Source: Rhizobium sp. Root1212 (lineage in GTDB: Bacteria > Pseudomonadota > Alphaproteobacteria > Rhizobiales > Rhizobiaceae). Taken from it: 64,000 bases of DNA. Below are positions 53,813 to 62,336 of this stretch, one piece after another (the first letter of the stretch is position 1; each line of letters begins with the position of its first letter). The notes beneath the pieces were generated by a model. That model saw nothing but the letters and a program-made list of their open reading frames with translations. It did not search any database and had not been told where the DNA came from. The DNA lies in assembly GCF_001424985.1 (NCBI RefSeq), contig NZ_LMDA01000005.1:42826-106825 (forward strand), given 5' to 3'. A program made the position numbers and the translations under genes.

Positions 53813-54553
53813 ATGAGCCGCTTCGACAAAACCTTCACCACCGTAAAACCCATCCTCGGCATGCTGCACCTTGCCGGCGACGACCCGGCGGCAAAGCTCG
53901 CCCAGGCCGAGGAAGAAGCCCGTATCATGGCCGGAGAAGGTGTCGACGGGCTGGTGGTGGAGAATTATTTCGGCAAGGCCGACGATGTCGAGCGGGTGCT
54001 GGACCGGCTGTGCGGCCTCGATCTCGGCGCGAAAATCGGCGTCAACGTGCTGCATGACGACGCCCGCGCCTTCGCGCTGGCGGGCCGCTATCCCGTCGCC
54101 TTCATCCAGGTCGATTCCGTCGCCGGCCACCTGCCGCCGGAAGCGGACGAGCCCTTCGCCACGGAACTTGCCGCCCGGCGCGCGAGCGTCTCGGCGCTGC
54201 TGCTCGGCGGCGTACGGTTCAAGTACCAGCCCGTGCTTTCCGGCCGGCCCGAGGAAGAGGACGTGCGCCTTGGCGCTGCCCGCTGCGACGGCCTCGTCGT
54301 CACGTCAGATGCCACCGGCCAGCCGACCGACATGGACAAGGTCGCGCGCTTCCGCGCGGCGACCGGCGGCAACCTGCCACTTCTGATCGGCGCCGGCCTC
54401 ACCGAGGCCAATGCCGTAGAACAGCTGGCCTACGCCGATGGCGCGGTTGTCGGCAGCTGGTTCAAGCATGACCACAAGGACACCGGCCGCGTCGAGGCCA
54501 GCCATGTCGCCCGCCTGATGCGCGCCGTCCGTACCGCAAGGAGCGCGGCATGA
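53813..54553 (+). CDS. BtpA/SgcQ family TIM-barrel protein
   Basis: A 246-aa protein of the BtpA family (KPILGMLHLAG start, GVDGLVVENYFGKA, IGVNVLHDDARAFALA, DGLVVTSDATGQPTD, LPLLIGAGLTEANA). The family was named from a photosystem I biogenesis protein, and E. coli SgcQ sits in a sugar operon. The barrel resembles phosphate-binding enzymes and its reaction is not established. The ATG at 53813 has AGGAGA upstream. It overlaps the next gene by 4 bases. Confidence 0.85.
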   Translation: MSRFDKTFTTVKPILGMLHLAGDDPAAKLAQAEEEARIMAGEGVDGLVVENYFGKADDVERVLDRLCGLDLGAKIGVNVLHDDARAFALAGRYPVAFIQVDSVAGHLPPEADEPFATELAARRASVSALLLGGVRFKYQPVLSGRPEEEDVRLGAARCDGLVVTSDATGQPTDMDKVARFRAATGGNLPLLIGAGLTEANAVEQLAYADGAVVGSWFKHDHKDTGRVEASHVARLMRAVRTARSAA

Positions 54554-55062
54554 GCGCGTCGAATGCGATCGTCGCCAAGCCGGCGACACCGGAAAATTTC
54601 GCCCGCTACGGCAAGGTCTACGATCTTGCCGACGATGCCGACCGCCAAGTGATCTGGACCAAGGGCGACGGGTGGAACGATGGCTTTACCCGCACGCCGC
54701 TGATCGACGGGTCCGGCCATCTCGGCATCACCCGCGGCGGCGCAGCACCTTGGTTCTGCACGGCGATGGAACGTCATCCGCAAACGGAAGAGGCGCTCTT
54801 CTGCGCCGCCGAGCCGATCATCCTCGCCGTCGCCCCGGCTTCGGACGCGGACGCGCCGCAGCATGACGAGATCGAGGCCTTCGTGATCGCGCCGGGACAG
54901 GCGGTGGTGATGCACCGCAACGTCTGGCACGACGCCTGCCGTGGACTTTCCCGCCCGGCGGCGTATTACTGGATGGCGATCTGCGGCCTTGGCGAAAGCC
55001 CGTGGGTACCGGTCGAAGGCGGCCCTCGCCGGGTCGAAGCATTGGAAGGACAGGGCGCATGA
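54550..55062 (+). CDS. Ureidoglycolate lyase-like (AllA-family) cupin
   Basis: A 170-aa cupin-fold protein. The segments ERHPQTEEALFC and AFVIAPGQAVVMHRNVWHDA match the AllA family in order and spacing. AllA splits ureidoglycolate to glyoxylate and urea, but family members in sugar operons may do other lyase or isomerase chemistry. Both neighbours overlap it by 4 bases (ATGA), so BtpA-like, AllA-like and PfkB proteins are made together. Confidence 0.75.
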   Translation: MSASNAIVAKPATPENFARYGKVYDLADDADRQVIWTKGDGWNDGFTRTPLIDGSGHLGITRGGAAPWFCTAMERHPQTEEALFCAAEPIILAVAPASDADAPQHDEIEAFVIAPGQAVVMHRNVWHDACRGLSRPAAYYWMAICGLGESPWVPVEGGPRRVEALEGQGA

Positions 55063-55988
55063 CCGCCTTCTTCATCGGCGACGTCGCGATCGACGAATAC
55101 TACACGGCCGACCGCTGGCCGGGCCGCGCCGACAAGGGCATGGTACAGGAACTGCCCGCCGAAATCGGCGGCTCCATCGCCAATGCCGCCGTCGTGCATG
55201 CAGCGCTTGGTGGCGCCACGCAATTCATCTCGCTGCTCAACGAAAGCCCGCTGTCGCAACGGCTGATCGCCGACCTCGCGGAGAACGGCGTCGGCACCGA
55301 CCATATGCTGAGCGACCCCAGCCTTGCGGAATCCCGCAACCTGATCTTCCTCGTCGATGGCGAGCATATCGTGCTCACCGTCGAGATGGGCGAGCCGCCG
55401 ATGTGGCTGAAGCCGGAAACGCTCGCCTCCCTGCGGCAGCCCGGCTTTCTCTACACGACGCTCTACCGGGTCCGCCGGTTGCACACGCAGACGGAAAGTG
55501 GCGTCCTCAAGCAGGCCGACCTGCTCGCCGACATCAGAAGCCATGGCCGCCGCACTATCTTCGATCTCGATGTCGGTGGCTGCACGCCGGAGGACATGCC
55601 CTACCTTACCGGCGCCGCCGTCGTCATCTTCAATCAGGTCGGCTTCCGTGCCGCCTTCGGCCATGACGATCTTTCCCTTATTACCGGCTGGATGCGCGAA
55701 CACCGGATCGAGCGGGTGGTGCGCACGCTGGCAGCCGATGGCGCCGAGTCCTCGGACGGCGAAAACCACCTTCAAGTGGCCGGCTATCCCGTGTCAGTCG
55801 TCGATGTGACCGGCGCCGGCGATACCTTCGGCGGTGCGCTCACCTGGTGCCTTGCCCGAAACCAGTCTTTCGCGGAAGCGCTCGATTTCGCTGTCGCCGC
55901 GGCTTCCCGGTCGGTCACCATCCACGGGCCGCGGGGTGGCAAGGCGAGCGTGGACGACGTGCTGCGCTGGCGCTCAGAGCGCCGATAA
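55059..55988 (+). CDS. PfkB-family carbohydrate kinase
   Basis: A 309-aa kinase. The N-terminal PfkB part (GDVAIDEYYTADRWPGRADKG, GGSIANAAVVHAALGG) and the C-terminal signature DVTGAGDTFGGAL with the catalytic Asp (about residue 255) are intact. It would phosphorylate a sugar or nucleoside-like product of the pathway. Last gene of the operon. A GC hairpin follows at 56033. Confidence 0.88.
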   Translation: MTAFFIGDVAIDEYYTADRWPGRADKGMVQELPAEIGGSIANAAVVHAALGGATQFISLLNESPLSQRLIADLAENGVGTDHMLSDPSLAESRNLIFLVDGEHIVLTVEMGEPPMWLKPETLASLRQPGFLYTTLYRVRRLHTQTESGVLKQADLLADIRSHGRRTIFDLDVGGCTPEDMPYLTGAAVVIFNQVGFRAAFGHDDLSLITGWMREHRIERVVRTLAADGAESSDGENHLQVAGYPVSVVDVTGAGDTFGGALTWCLARNQSFAEALDFAVAAASRSVTIHGPRGGKASVDDVLRWRSERR

Positions 55989-56032
55989 CCACTTCGGCCC
56001 TGTCGCAGCGATGGCACTGCCTGGTCGCTGCA

Positions 56033-56055
56033 GCCGCGGAGCAATGCCCCGCGGC
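56033..56055. terminator. Hairpin between convergent operons
   Basis: GCCGCGG (56033-56039) and CCGCGGC (56049-56055) with a 9-base loop. An alternative stem AATGCC/GGCATT (56043-56058) overlaps it. It can serve both converging units; there is no T run. Confidence 0.5.
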
Positions 56056-56062
56056 ATTCGCC

Positions 56063-56953
56063 CTACCGAACCCGGACGGGCTCGGCATAATAGGGCAGCC
56101 GGTCGACGCGCGGCGACCAAAGGCCGTTGTCGACGACAGAACGCACATGGGCGGCGATCTCCTCCATCGGCGCGAACCAGACATCTCCCCGTTGCAGGAC
56201 CTGTTCAAGGAAGCGGTGCACCACGTCCCAGCGCGCCAAGCGGCCGGTGGCGAAGGGATGCACGACCGGCACCCAGAGCGCACCGTGGCGATAGGCCGCC
56301 TCGAACTCCTGCGCAAAGGCGGCAAAACCCTGCTCCGGCGCACGGATCGGCATCATGTAGTCGAGGTCCATCGACTGGACATATTGCGGCCAGTCGTCGA
56401 GGCCCCAGTGCGAAGGCAGCTCCACCAGCTGGCCGGCGTCGCATTCGAGCAAATAGGGAATATCGTCCCCCATCAGCGAGGCGTCGTATTCGAAGCCGCG
56501 CGAGACCAGGAGATCGGCCGAGCGGTGGGAAAAGTTATAGAGTGGCGCCCGCCAGCCGCGCGGACGCTTGCCGCTTGCTTTGACGATCACCTCGATGCTG
56601 CGATCCAGCCAATAGGCCTCGTCTTCGTCCGAAAGCTCGCGCGGATGCTCGTGCAGGTAGCCGTGGTGAGCCAGCTCGTGGCCGCCTTCCAGCATCGCTT
56701 CGACCGCCTGCGGATACTGCTCGACGCACCATCCGGGCACGAAGAAGGTCTGCTTGATGCCGAGCTGCCGATAGCTCTCGACGATGCGCGGCACCGCCAC
56801 CTTGGGCCCGTATTGCAGCATGGAGATCGCCGAGACGCGGCTGTGGCCATCCTGAGGATGGGCGATATGGATGAGGCTATCCGCATCCATGTCGAAGGTG
56901 ATGCAGGCGGCGCATTTGGCGCCGTTCGGCCACGGAATAGGATTTTTGATCAT
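56063..56953 (-). CDS. Polysaccharide deacetylase-family (PuuE-like) hydrolase
   Basis: A 296-aa NodB-fold protein. It has the metal Asp pair in TFDMDADS (about residues 20-27), HELAHHGYLHEHP with the two metal histidines (about 89-101), and RGWRAPLYNFS. Members without a signal peptide, like this one, include allantoinase PuuE and other amide hydrolases rather than cell-wall enzymes. The ATG at 56953 overlaps the stop of the SDR gene. The substrate is unknown. Confidence 0.84.
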   Translation of the reverse strand: MIKNPIPWPNGAKCAACITFDMDADSLIHIAHPQDGHSRVSAISMLQYGPKVAVPRIVESYRQLGIKQTFFVPGWCVEQYPQAVEAMLEGGHELAHHGYLHEHPRELSDEDEAYWLDRSIEVIVKASGKRPRGWRAPLYNFSHRSADLLVSRGFEYDASLMGDDIPYLLECDAGQLVELPSHWGLDDWPQYVQSMDLDYMMPIRAPEQGFAAFAQEFEAAYRHGALWVPVVHPFATGRLARWDVVHRFLEQVLQRGDVWFAPMEEIAAHVRSVVDNGLWSPRVDRLPYYAEPVRVR

Positions 56954-57687
56954 GGCATGATACTCCCGCCATTGCTGCCGACGCCCTGGCCGGTGAAATA
57001 ACGCCCGCCGGGACCCGCGAGGAACAATGCAAGCTCGCCGATCTCTTCCGGCTGGCCGAAGCGGCCAAGCGGGATGGCAAGTTCCCGCGCCCGCCACTCC
57101 GCGCTCATATTGGCCGCGCCGAGCATTTCGGTATCGATCGGGCCGGGGCAGATGGCGTTGACGAGTACACGAGGCGCGAATTCCTTCGCCCAGGAGCGCA
57201 CCAGCCCGAGCACGCCATGCTTGGAGGCGACATAGGGCGAAAAGGTCTCGCGGCCGTAATAGGCCATGTCCGAGGCGATCATGATCAGCCGCGCCGGTGC
57301 CTCCTCCGTACCGTCCATCAGCCCGATCGCCATCTTGCCGACGAGGAAGCTGCCGCGCAGGTTGATGCCGATCACCCGGTCGAAATCCGCGACGGGGGTT
57401 TCGAGCAGAGGTGCCTCGTGGATGACGCCGGCGCAATGCACGACCACATCGATGCCGCCGAAAGTCTTCCTCACCGCCTCGCCGACCGCAAGGACGGCGT
57501 TTTCGTCGGAAACGTCGCAGGCGAGCGCTAGCGTTTCCGCTGCACCCGCCTTGGCGGCGGCGGCCGCGGTATCATCGGGCTTGCGGATATCGGCGAGTGC
57601 GACATGCGCACCTGTGGCCGCAAAAGCCAGAGCGCAGGCCGCGCCGATGCCGCGATAGGCACCTGTGACGAGAACGCGCCGGCTCAT
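56950..57687 (-). CDS. Short-chain dehydrogenase/reductase
   Basis: A 245-aa SDR with the cofactor motif TGAYRGIGAA (residues 8-17), ADIR after the second strand (an Asp suited to NAD), and catalytic Ser...PYVASKHG with Tyr-Lys. The ending GSNGG is typical of the FabG-like group. It overlaps both neighbours by 4 bases, making a three-gene coupled unit. Confidence 0.9.
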   Translation of the reverse strand: MSRRVLVTGAYRGIGAACALAFAATGAHVALADIRKPDDTAAAAAKAGAAETLALACDVSDENAVLAVGEAVRKTFGGIDVVVHCAGVIHEAPLLETPVADFDRVIGINLRGSFLVGKMAIGLMDGTEEAPARLIMIASDMAYYGRETFSPYVASKHGVLGLVRSWAKEFAPRVLVNAICPGPIDTEMLGAANMSAEWRARELAIPLGRFGQPEEIGELALFLAGPGGRYFTGQGVGSNGGSIMP

Positions 57688-58466
57688 GCCATAACCTCGC
57701 CGCGATCGAGCATCAGGCCCTGACCCGTCATGTCTTTCGCACCGTCGGAAGCGAGGAAGAGATAGGGTGCAGCAAGGTCCTCGGGCTCCAGCAGGCCGGG
57801 CAAAACCTGCGCGCCGACGATTTCGGCGAGCAGGTCCTCTTCACTGCGGCCGGTGCGCAGCGACATATTCTTCAGGGACAGCATCGCCGCTTCGGTGCGC
57901 ACCCAGCCGGGGCAGACGGCGTTGACGCGGATACCCCTCGGCCCCAGTTCCTTCGCCATCACGCGGGTAAAGCCGAGATTGGCGTGCTTGGAGGTGATGT
58001 AGGCGGAAAACTCCGGCACCGCGACGCGGCTCCAGATCGAGGCCGTGACGATGATACGTCCGCCCTCCCCCATATGCGGCACGGCGTTGCGCGTGACGTA
58101 AAAGGTGCCATTGGTGTTGATGTCGGTGATACGGCGGAAGGTGTCCTCCACGGCATCGTCCTCGGCCAGAAGCGGGGTGATGCGCTCCAGTCCGGCATTG
58201 TTGACGAGAACGTCGATGCGGCCGGGCGGCGACAGCGCCGCCTTCACCGCGGCGCTGTCGGTGATGTCGCATTCGATCGCAGCAACCTTGCGGCCGAAGC
58301 GCTCCGACATTTCCCGCGCCGTTTCATGAATGCCGGAGCCGGAGGAGAGGATGGTGACATCGGCGCCGGCGCTGGCGAAACCCTCCGCCACCGCCCGGCC
58401 GATGCCGCGGCTCGCCCCCGTGACCAGCACGTGCTCGCCAGAAAAATCGTAGTGCAGCCGGCCCAT
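57684..58466 (-). CDS. Short-chain dehydrogenase/reductase
   Basis: A 260-aa SDR with TGASRGIGRA (about residues 16-25), NNAGLE, catalytic Ser in TASIWS and Tyr-Lys in SAYITSKHA. It starts 3 bases after the 48-aa ORF and overlaps the next SDR. Two consecutive SDRs plus a hydrolase suggest stepwise oxidation of an alcohol or sugar before hydrolysis (inference). Confidence 0.9.
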   Translation of the reverse strand: MGRLHYDFSGEHVLVTGASRGIGRAVAEGFASAGADVTILSSGSGIHETAREMSERFGRKVAAIECDITDSAAVKAALSPPGRIDVLVNNAGLERITPLLAEDDAVEDTFRRITDINTNGTFYVTRNAVPHMGEGGRIIVTASIWSRVAVPEFSAYITSKHANLGFTRVMAKELGPRGIRVNAVCPGWVRTEAAMLSLKNMSLRTGRSEEDLLAEIVGAQVLPGLLEPEDLAAPYLFLASDGAKDMTGQGLMLDRGEVMA

Positions 58467-58469
58467 GTC

Positions 58470-58616
58470 TCAGCCTTTCCGCGCGTGCGTGACGCAGCCG
58501 ATGCGGTTCATGAGAACCCGCACCGCCAGAATGGAGGTGCCGCTATGGCCGAAGGGGAACAGGGTGGAGGCTTCGCGGATCGAGCGCGCCCCAAAGGAAC
58601 GTCGGAAAATGCCCAT
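58470..58616 (-). CDS. Possible small protein or leader ORF (48 aa)
   Basis: A 48-codon ORF starting MGIFRRSFGARSIREA. GAGGAG lies 6 bases before the ATG at 58616, the best RBS of the region, and the SDR gene starts 3 bases after its stop. The peptide is basic, with a moderately hydrophobic middle. No family recognised. It could be a real small protein or a translated leader for coupling. Confidence 0.5.
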   Translation of the reverse strand: MGIFRRSFGARSIREASTLFPFGHSGTSILAVRVLMNRIGCVTHARKG

Positions 58617-58632
58617 TTTCAGCTCCTCGTAA

Positions 58633-58649
58633 TTTTTATAGAGTAAAAA
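58633..58649. promoter_or_regulatory. AT-rich inverted repeat in the tetR/SDR divergent region
   Basis: TTTTTATAGAGTAAAAA: 6-base arms TTTTTA/TAAAAA around a 5-base centre, 17 bases before the 48-aa ORF start. The surrounding 60 bases are the most AT-rich of the area and probably hold both promoters. Candidate TetR operator. Confidence 0.45.
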
Positions 58650-58743
58650 TTTTATGTCACTACAAAATCTTGTCAACATCATTTTTGTTGCGCATCAATG
58701 GAATTGGAGGCACAACCCACGGGAGGGGGAACGGACAGCCGGT

Positions 58744-59373
58744 ATGGGTTTGATGGGACTGAGAGAACGGCAAAAAGCAAACCGTCGCGAACGGATTCTG
58801 GAAGTCGCCAAGACCCGTTTCCAAACGGATGGTTATGCCCCGACGACGATTGAAATGATCGCCAAGGATGCGGATGTTTCCGCCGTCACAGTCTACAATT
58901 ACTTCGATAGCAAGGCAGGCCTTCTGCTGGCGCTCGTCAGCGAAAGCGACCAGCTGCTTATCCGGCAGTTGAAAGCGATGATCGCCCGAAAGCCCGATGA
59001 TCTCGTCGACGCCGTCGCCGCCTTCGGCCAGATTTTGCGCCGTCACGCCATGAGCTATCTGACAAAATCCACCTGGCGAGAAATCCTTTCGGCCAGCATC
59101 CAGGAAGGCAGCAGCGATTTCGGCCGAACCTATCTCGAACTGGACCGCGTTCTCATCGAACTGATGCACTCGATGATCATCGACTTCCAGACCCGCCGCC
59201 TCGTACCGGAGACAATCGACAGCAACGCGCTCGCCGATTGCCTGTTCGCGCTGCAGAACATCCGGTTCTTCCAGTTCATCGCCGATGACAACCGCGACGA
59301 CGGGGATATCGATAGCCGCTTACGCAGCGACCTGAAGGCACTTCAAGGCCTCTTCTCGACACCCCGCCCTTAA
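58744..59373 (+). CDS. TetR family transcriptional regulator
   Basis: A 209-aa regulator. The N-terminal helix-turn-helix is clear (TTIEMIAKDADVSAVTVYNYFDSKAGLL, about residues 36-63) and an all-helical ligand domain follows. The ATG at 58744 or 58753 (MGLRERQ) is the start; the GGGAGGGGGA upstream is a little distant. Divergent from the 48-aa ORF/SDR/deacetylase unit, which it probably represses. Confidence 0.9.
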   Translation: MGLMGLRERQKANRRERILEVAKTRFQTDGYAPTTIEMIAKDADVSAVTVYNYFDSKAGLLLALVSESDQLLIRQLKAMIARKPDDLVDAVAAFGQILRRHAMSYLTKSTWREILSASIQEGSSDFGRTYLELDRVLIELMHSMIIDFQTRRLVPETIDSNALADCLFALQNIRFFQFIADDNRDDGDIDSRLRSDLKALQGLFSTPRP

Positions 59374-59423
59374 GTAGGTCTGGTCCGGATCGCCGCGCGT
59401 CGCAAGGCCATCCACACCGGCAC

Positions 59424-60473
59424 TCAAAGCGTCGCGAGCCGGCTGTTCTCCATGCTGGAGTCATAAGCCCGGCGTATGGCGATCTTCTCTTCCAGCGCGG
59501 CAATGACGCTCTCGGAGAAATTGGTGCCGTAAAACTGCGCGAGGTTGCCCAGCCCGCCGGGCGTGAAAACGTTTATTTCCAGGATCTTGTCGCCAACGAT
59601 ATCGAGGCCGACCAGGAACATGCCGTCCTCGACAAGCTTGGGGCGCACGGCCTCCACGACGGCCAGCATTTCCGGCGTCACGTCCACGCGGGCCGGCCCG
59701 CCCCCGACATGGACGTTGGAACGGATTTCGCCCTTGGCCGGCACGCGGCGAAAGGCGGCATACTTTCCTTCGCGCATGAGGGGGCGGCCATTCATGACGA
59801 AAAAGCGCACGTCGCCTTCGCTCGCCTCCGGCATGAAGCTCTGGGCGATGAGATAACCCTCTCCACTCACGGCCTCAAAAATCTGATTGAGATTATGGTC
59901 GTCCGGCGAGGTGATCTTGAAGACGTTTTTCCCGCCGGAACCCTGAAGAGGCTTGATAATCGCCCCCTTCCGCTTCTCGCCTTCGATGAAGCTCCTGATC
60001 TCCTCGATGCTCTTGGATATGAGCGTCGCCGGACGGACTGCGGTAGGGAAATCCTGCAGGTAGAGCTTGTTCTGCGCCTTGGCGAGTCCAGCGGGGTCGT
60101 TGACCACAAGCGTACCTCGCTGCACCGCAAGCCGGCCGAACAGCGCGCCGACATCGGTCGCCCAGGGCCGGTCGGTCATGTCGAGCGACGGATCGTTGCG
60201 CAGGAACAGCACGTCGATTTCACCGATGTCGAAAACCTTGATTTCGGCGCGATCGCTCTGCAGGTCCTTGTGCAGCGTTTCCGGCTTCTTGTAGCCGGAG
60301 GATGGCAGCACCAGGCCGCGAACGGACAGGCTGTCATCCGGCCGCAGCACGAAATCGCCCGGCGTGACGTAGCAGATCTCGTGCCCGCGGTTGAGCGCGG
60401 AGAGCGCCAGCACGGTCGTCGTGAACTGCGGGGTTTCATCGGCAATCGAATTGACAAAAAACGCGATGCGCAT
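59424..60473 (-). CDS. ATP-grasp ligase, glutathione synthetase (GshB)-like
   Basis: A 349-aa ATP-grasp enzyme. The N-terminal prokaryotic GSH-S-like fold, FLRNDPS, the ATP loop KPLQGSGGKNVF (about residues 174-185), GDVRFFVMNG and the metal-binding end EINVFTPGGL are all present. It resembles GshB but is in an operon with a peptidase and an amidohydrolase, not with gshA. It is therefore more likely a ligase joining an amino acid to another peptide or metabolite (inference). GGAGG lies 5-6 bases before the start and next to the preceding stop. Confidence 0.86.
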   Translation of the reverse strand: MRIAFFVNSIADETPQFTTTVLALSALNRGHEICYVTPGDFVLRPDDSLSVRGLVLPSSGYKKPETLHKDLQSDRAEIKVFDIGEIDVLFLRNDPSLDMTDRPWATDVGALFGRLAVQRGTLVVNDPAGLAKAQNKLYLQDFPTAVRPATLISKSIEEIRSFIEGEKRKGAIIKPLQGSGGKNVFKITSPDDHNLNQIFEAVSGEGYLIAQSFMPEASEGDVRFFVMNGRPLMREGKYAAFRRVPAKGEIRSNVHVGGGPARVDVTPEMLAVVEAVRPKLVEDGMFLVGLDIVGDKILEINVFTPGGLGNLAQFYGTNFSESVIAALEEKIAIRRAYDSSMENSRLATL

Positions 60474-60482
60474 GCAGGCCTC

Positions 60483-62336
60483 CTATGAGATGAGGTCGAG
60501 GGGAGCAAGGCCGGTCCGCAGTTTCGCAAGGCGCTCTGCAGCCCCCTTGGCAGCCATGAACTGCGGCACAAGCCGGGGTGCCTTCAGCAGGCCGCGCTGG
60601 CTAAGCTCCTGCATGACGGCGAAATGACGAGCCGCGATTTTGCCGAGCCAGAACGGCTCCAGATCACCGCCGCCCCGCAGATGCGCGAGAATGTCGAAAA
60701 GGCCGCGCAGATAAATGGCATCCTTGGCAAGTCCGCCGCCGCGATAAAGGCGAAGCGCTATGTTGAAGGCGATCGGGGGCTTGAAGCCTTCGTCTCTCGT
60801 CAGCAGCCTGTATGTCTCCACGAAACCCGCTCCGGCAAGCATCGCGGCGCAGGCAACTACGCGCGCGGCGATCAGCCTTAACCGCGCCACCGTCATGCCG
60901 CCGACGAGATATTCCGCCAGCACGGCGAGCCCCTCCTGCGCACCTTCATATCCAGCAAGACCGGAGCGGAAGAGCCGCAAACCATGACCGGAGCCATTGC
61001 AGTAGGTCAGCAGATGCACGCCGACCTCGTGGCTGAGCAGGGCGTCCACCCGTTCGCGCGCCATGGTGGTCGAACTGGCGATCAGCAGGCGGTCGCTGGA
61101 GACCATCAGGCCCGCCGGAAGGTCGTCGCGCACCTCGACACGTGGTGAGAACGCGGAAAACTGCGCATTGTAGCCGTCGATCATCGTCCGCGCCCGTTTC
61201 TCGACATAGCGATGACCAACCATCTGCGGCTCGCGCGCCCGGCTGTAAACCGCCGTCGCGTCGAGGATGTCCCGCGCCGCCTTTTCCAACCGCGCATCGA
61301 CCGAGCCGTAAAGCGCGCGGCTCATCTCTATGAAACAGCCGTCTTCGCGCGCCGACAACATCGAGAGTTGCCAATCCAGTTCCTGCCGCTTTTCGCTGTA
61401 GAGGCGCTCCAGAACAGGGTCTTCAAAGCGGTCGAGCGCAATGGAGAACAGAGCCTTCTTGCGCGCGGCTATATCGATGGCGAGCGGCCTGTAGAGCAAG
61501 ATCGGCGCGTGATCGAAGCCTGAGGCGCGGAACTCTTCGAAGGCCTTTTCGGCATTGATGGGCGTCACCGCGAGCAGGAAGTCGAAGCTTGCGGCGATAT
61601 CGTCCATCGCGCGGTCGGCGCGCGTGACGGCATCGGTGAAGATACGCCGGCCAAGCGCCCGGTGGCTCGCAGGCGCAAGCGGTGTCGTGGTGCGCGCGAA
61701 TTGCGCGGCCGCCTGCAGCCCCGCATCGACGAGATGAGCGACAAGCCGCCTCTGCAACTCGGGATAGACGGCACGCGATTGCGGCACGCGATAGATCGGC
61801 GCGACGCGCATGGTGATTGTCGAGCAATCCGGCAGGCGGCGGGCAAGCCCCGCATGGAGATCGCCGGAAAGGGATGAACATTCGACGCGCGGCGCGCGGT
61901 AGCGGCCGTCGACCTTCTCGACCGCGCCGACGAAGGCCGACAAGGTTGCCTGCGCTGCACTGTCCGAAGACGACGAAACGCTCATTCGGAAAGGCGCGAG
62001 AAAGGGCGTGTCCTTGGCCAGCGGATCGCGGGAAAGCTCGCCGAAATCAAGCACCAGGAAAGCACCGAAATGTTGTCTCATGTGGGCGCCGACCGCGTCG
62101 ATGATCGCCGCCGCATCGGAGAGATTGCCGGCGACAAGATAGGCGGCATTCGCCATTGCAGCCGCGCGCGCTGCAGGGGCCGCCCGCCGCCCCACATGCA
62201 CGGCAAGAAACGGCAGGGGCCGGTCGAGATGAAGCCGGCCGCGCCTCGGAAGGTCGAGACGGATGGGCAGGCCGTTCTCCAGCGCCTCGGCAACGCGGGC
62301 GGAGACGTCCGACACCATTTTTCCCCGCGGGCTCAT
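60483..62336 (-). CDS. DUF1704 (QEGLA-motif) zinc metallopeptidase-like protein
   Basis: A 617-aa protein of the DUF1704 family, annotated in bacteria as flavohemoglobin expression-modulating QEGLA motif protein. The zinc site is intact: HEVGVH near residue 435 (HExxxH) and the Glu of QEGLA about 30 residues later. The family includes the mammalian tubulin carboxypeptidase MATCAP, which removes C-terminal tyrosine. There is no signal peptide, so it acts in the cytoplasm. The ATG at 62336 overlaps the upstream stop (ATGA). Confidence 0.86.
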   Translation of the reverse strand: MSPRGKMVSDVSARVAEALENGLPIRLDLPRRGRLHLDRPLPFLAVHVGRRAAPAARAAAMANAAYLVAGNLSDAAAIIDAVGAHMRQHFGAFLVLDFGELSRDPLAKDTPFLAPFRMSVSSSSDSAAQATLSAFVGAVEKVDGRYRAPRVECSSLSGDLHAGLARRLPDCSTITMRVAPIYRVPQSRAVYPELQRRLVAHLVDAGLQAAAQFARTTTPLAPASHRALGRRIFTDAVTRADRAMDDIAASFDFLLAVTPINAEKAFEEFRASGFDHAPILLYRPLAIDIAARKKALFSIALDRFEDPVLERLYSEKRQELDWQLSMLSAREDGCFIEMSRALYGSVDARLEKAARDILDATAVYSRAREPQMVGHRYVEKRARTMIDGYNAQFSAFSPRVEVRDDLPAGLMVSSDRLLIASSTTMARERVDALLSHEVGVHLLTYCNGSGHGLRLFRSGLAGYEGAQEGLAVLAEYLVGGMTVARLRLIAARVVACAAMLAGAGFVETYRLLTRDEGFKPPIAFNIALRLYRGGGLAKDAIYLRGLFDILAHLRGGGDLEPFWLGKIAARHFAVMQELSQRGLLKAPRLVPQFMAAKGAAERLAKLRTGLAPLDLIS

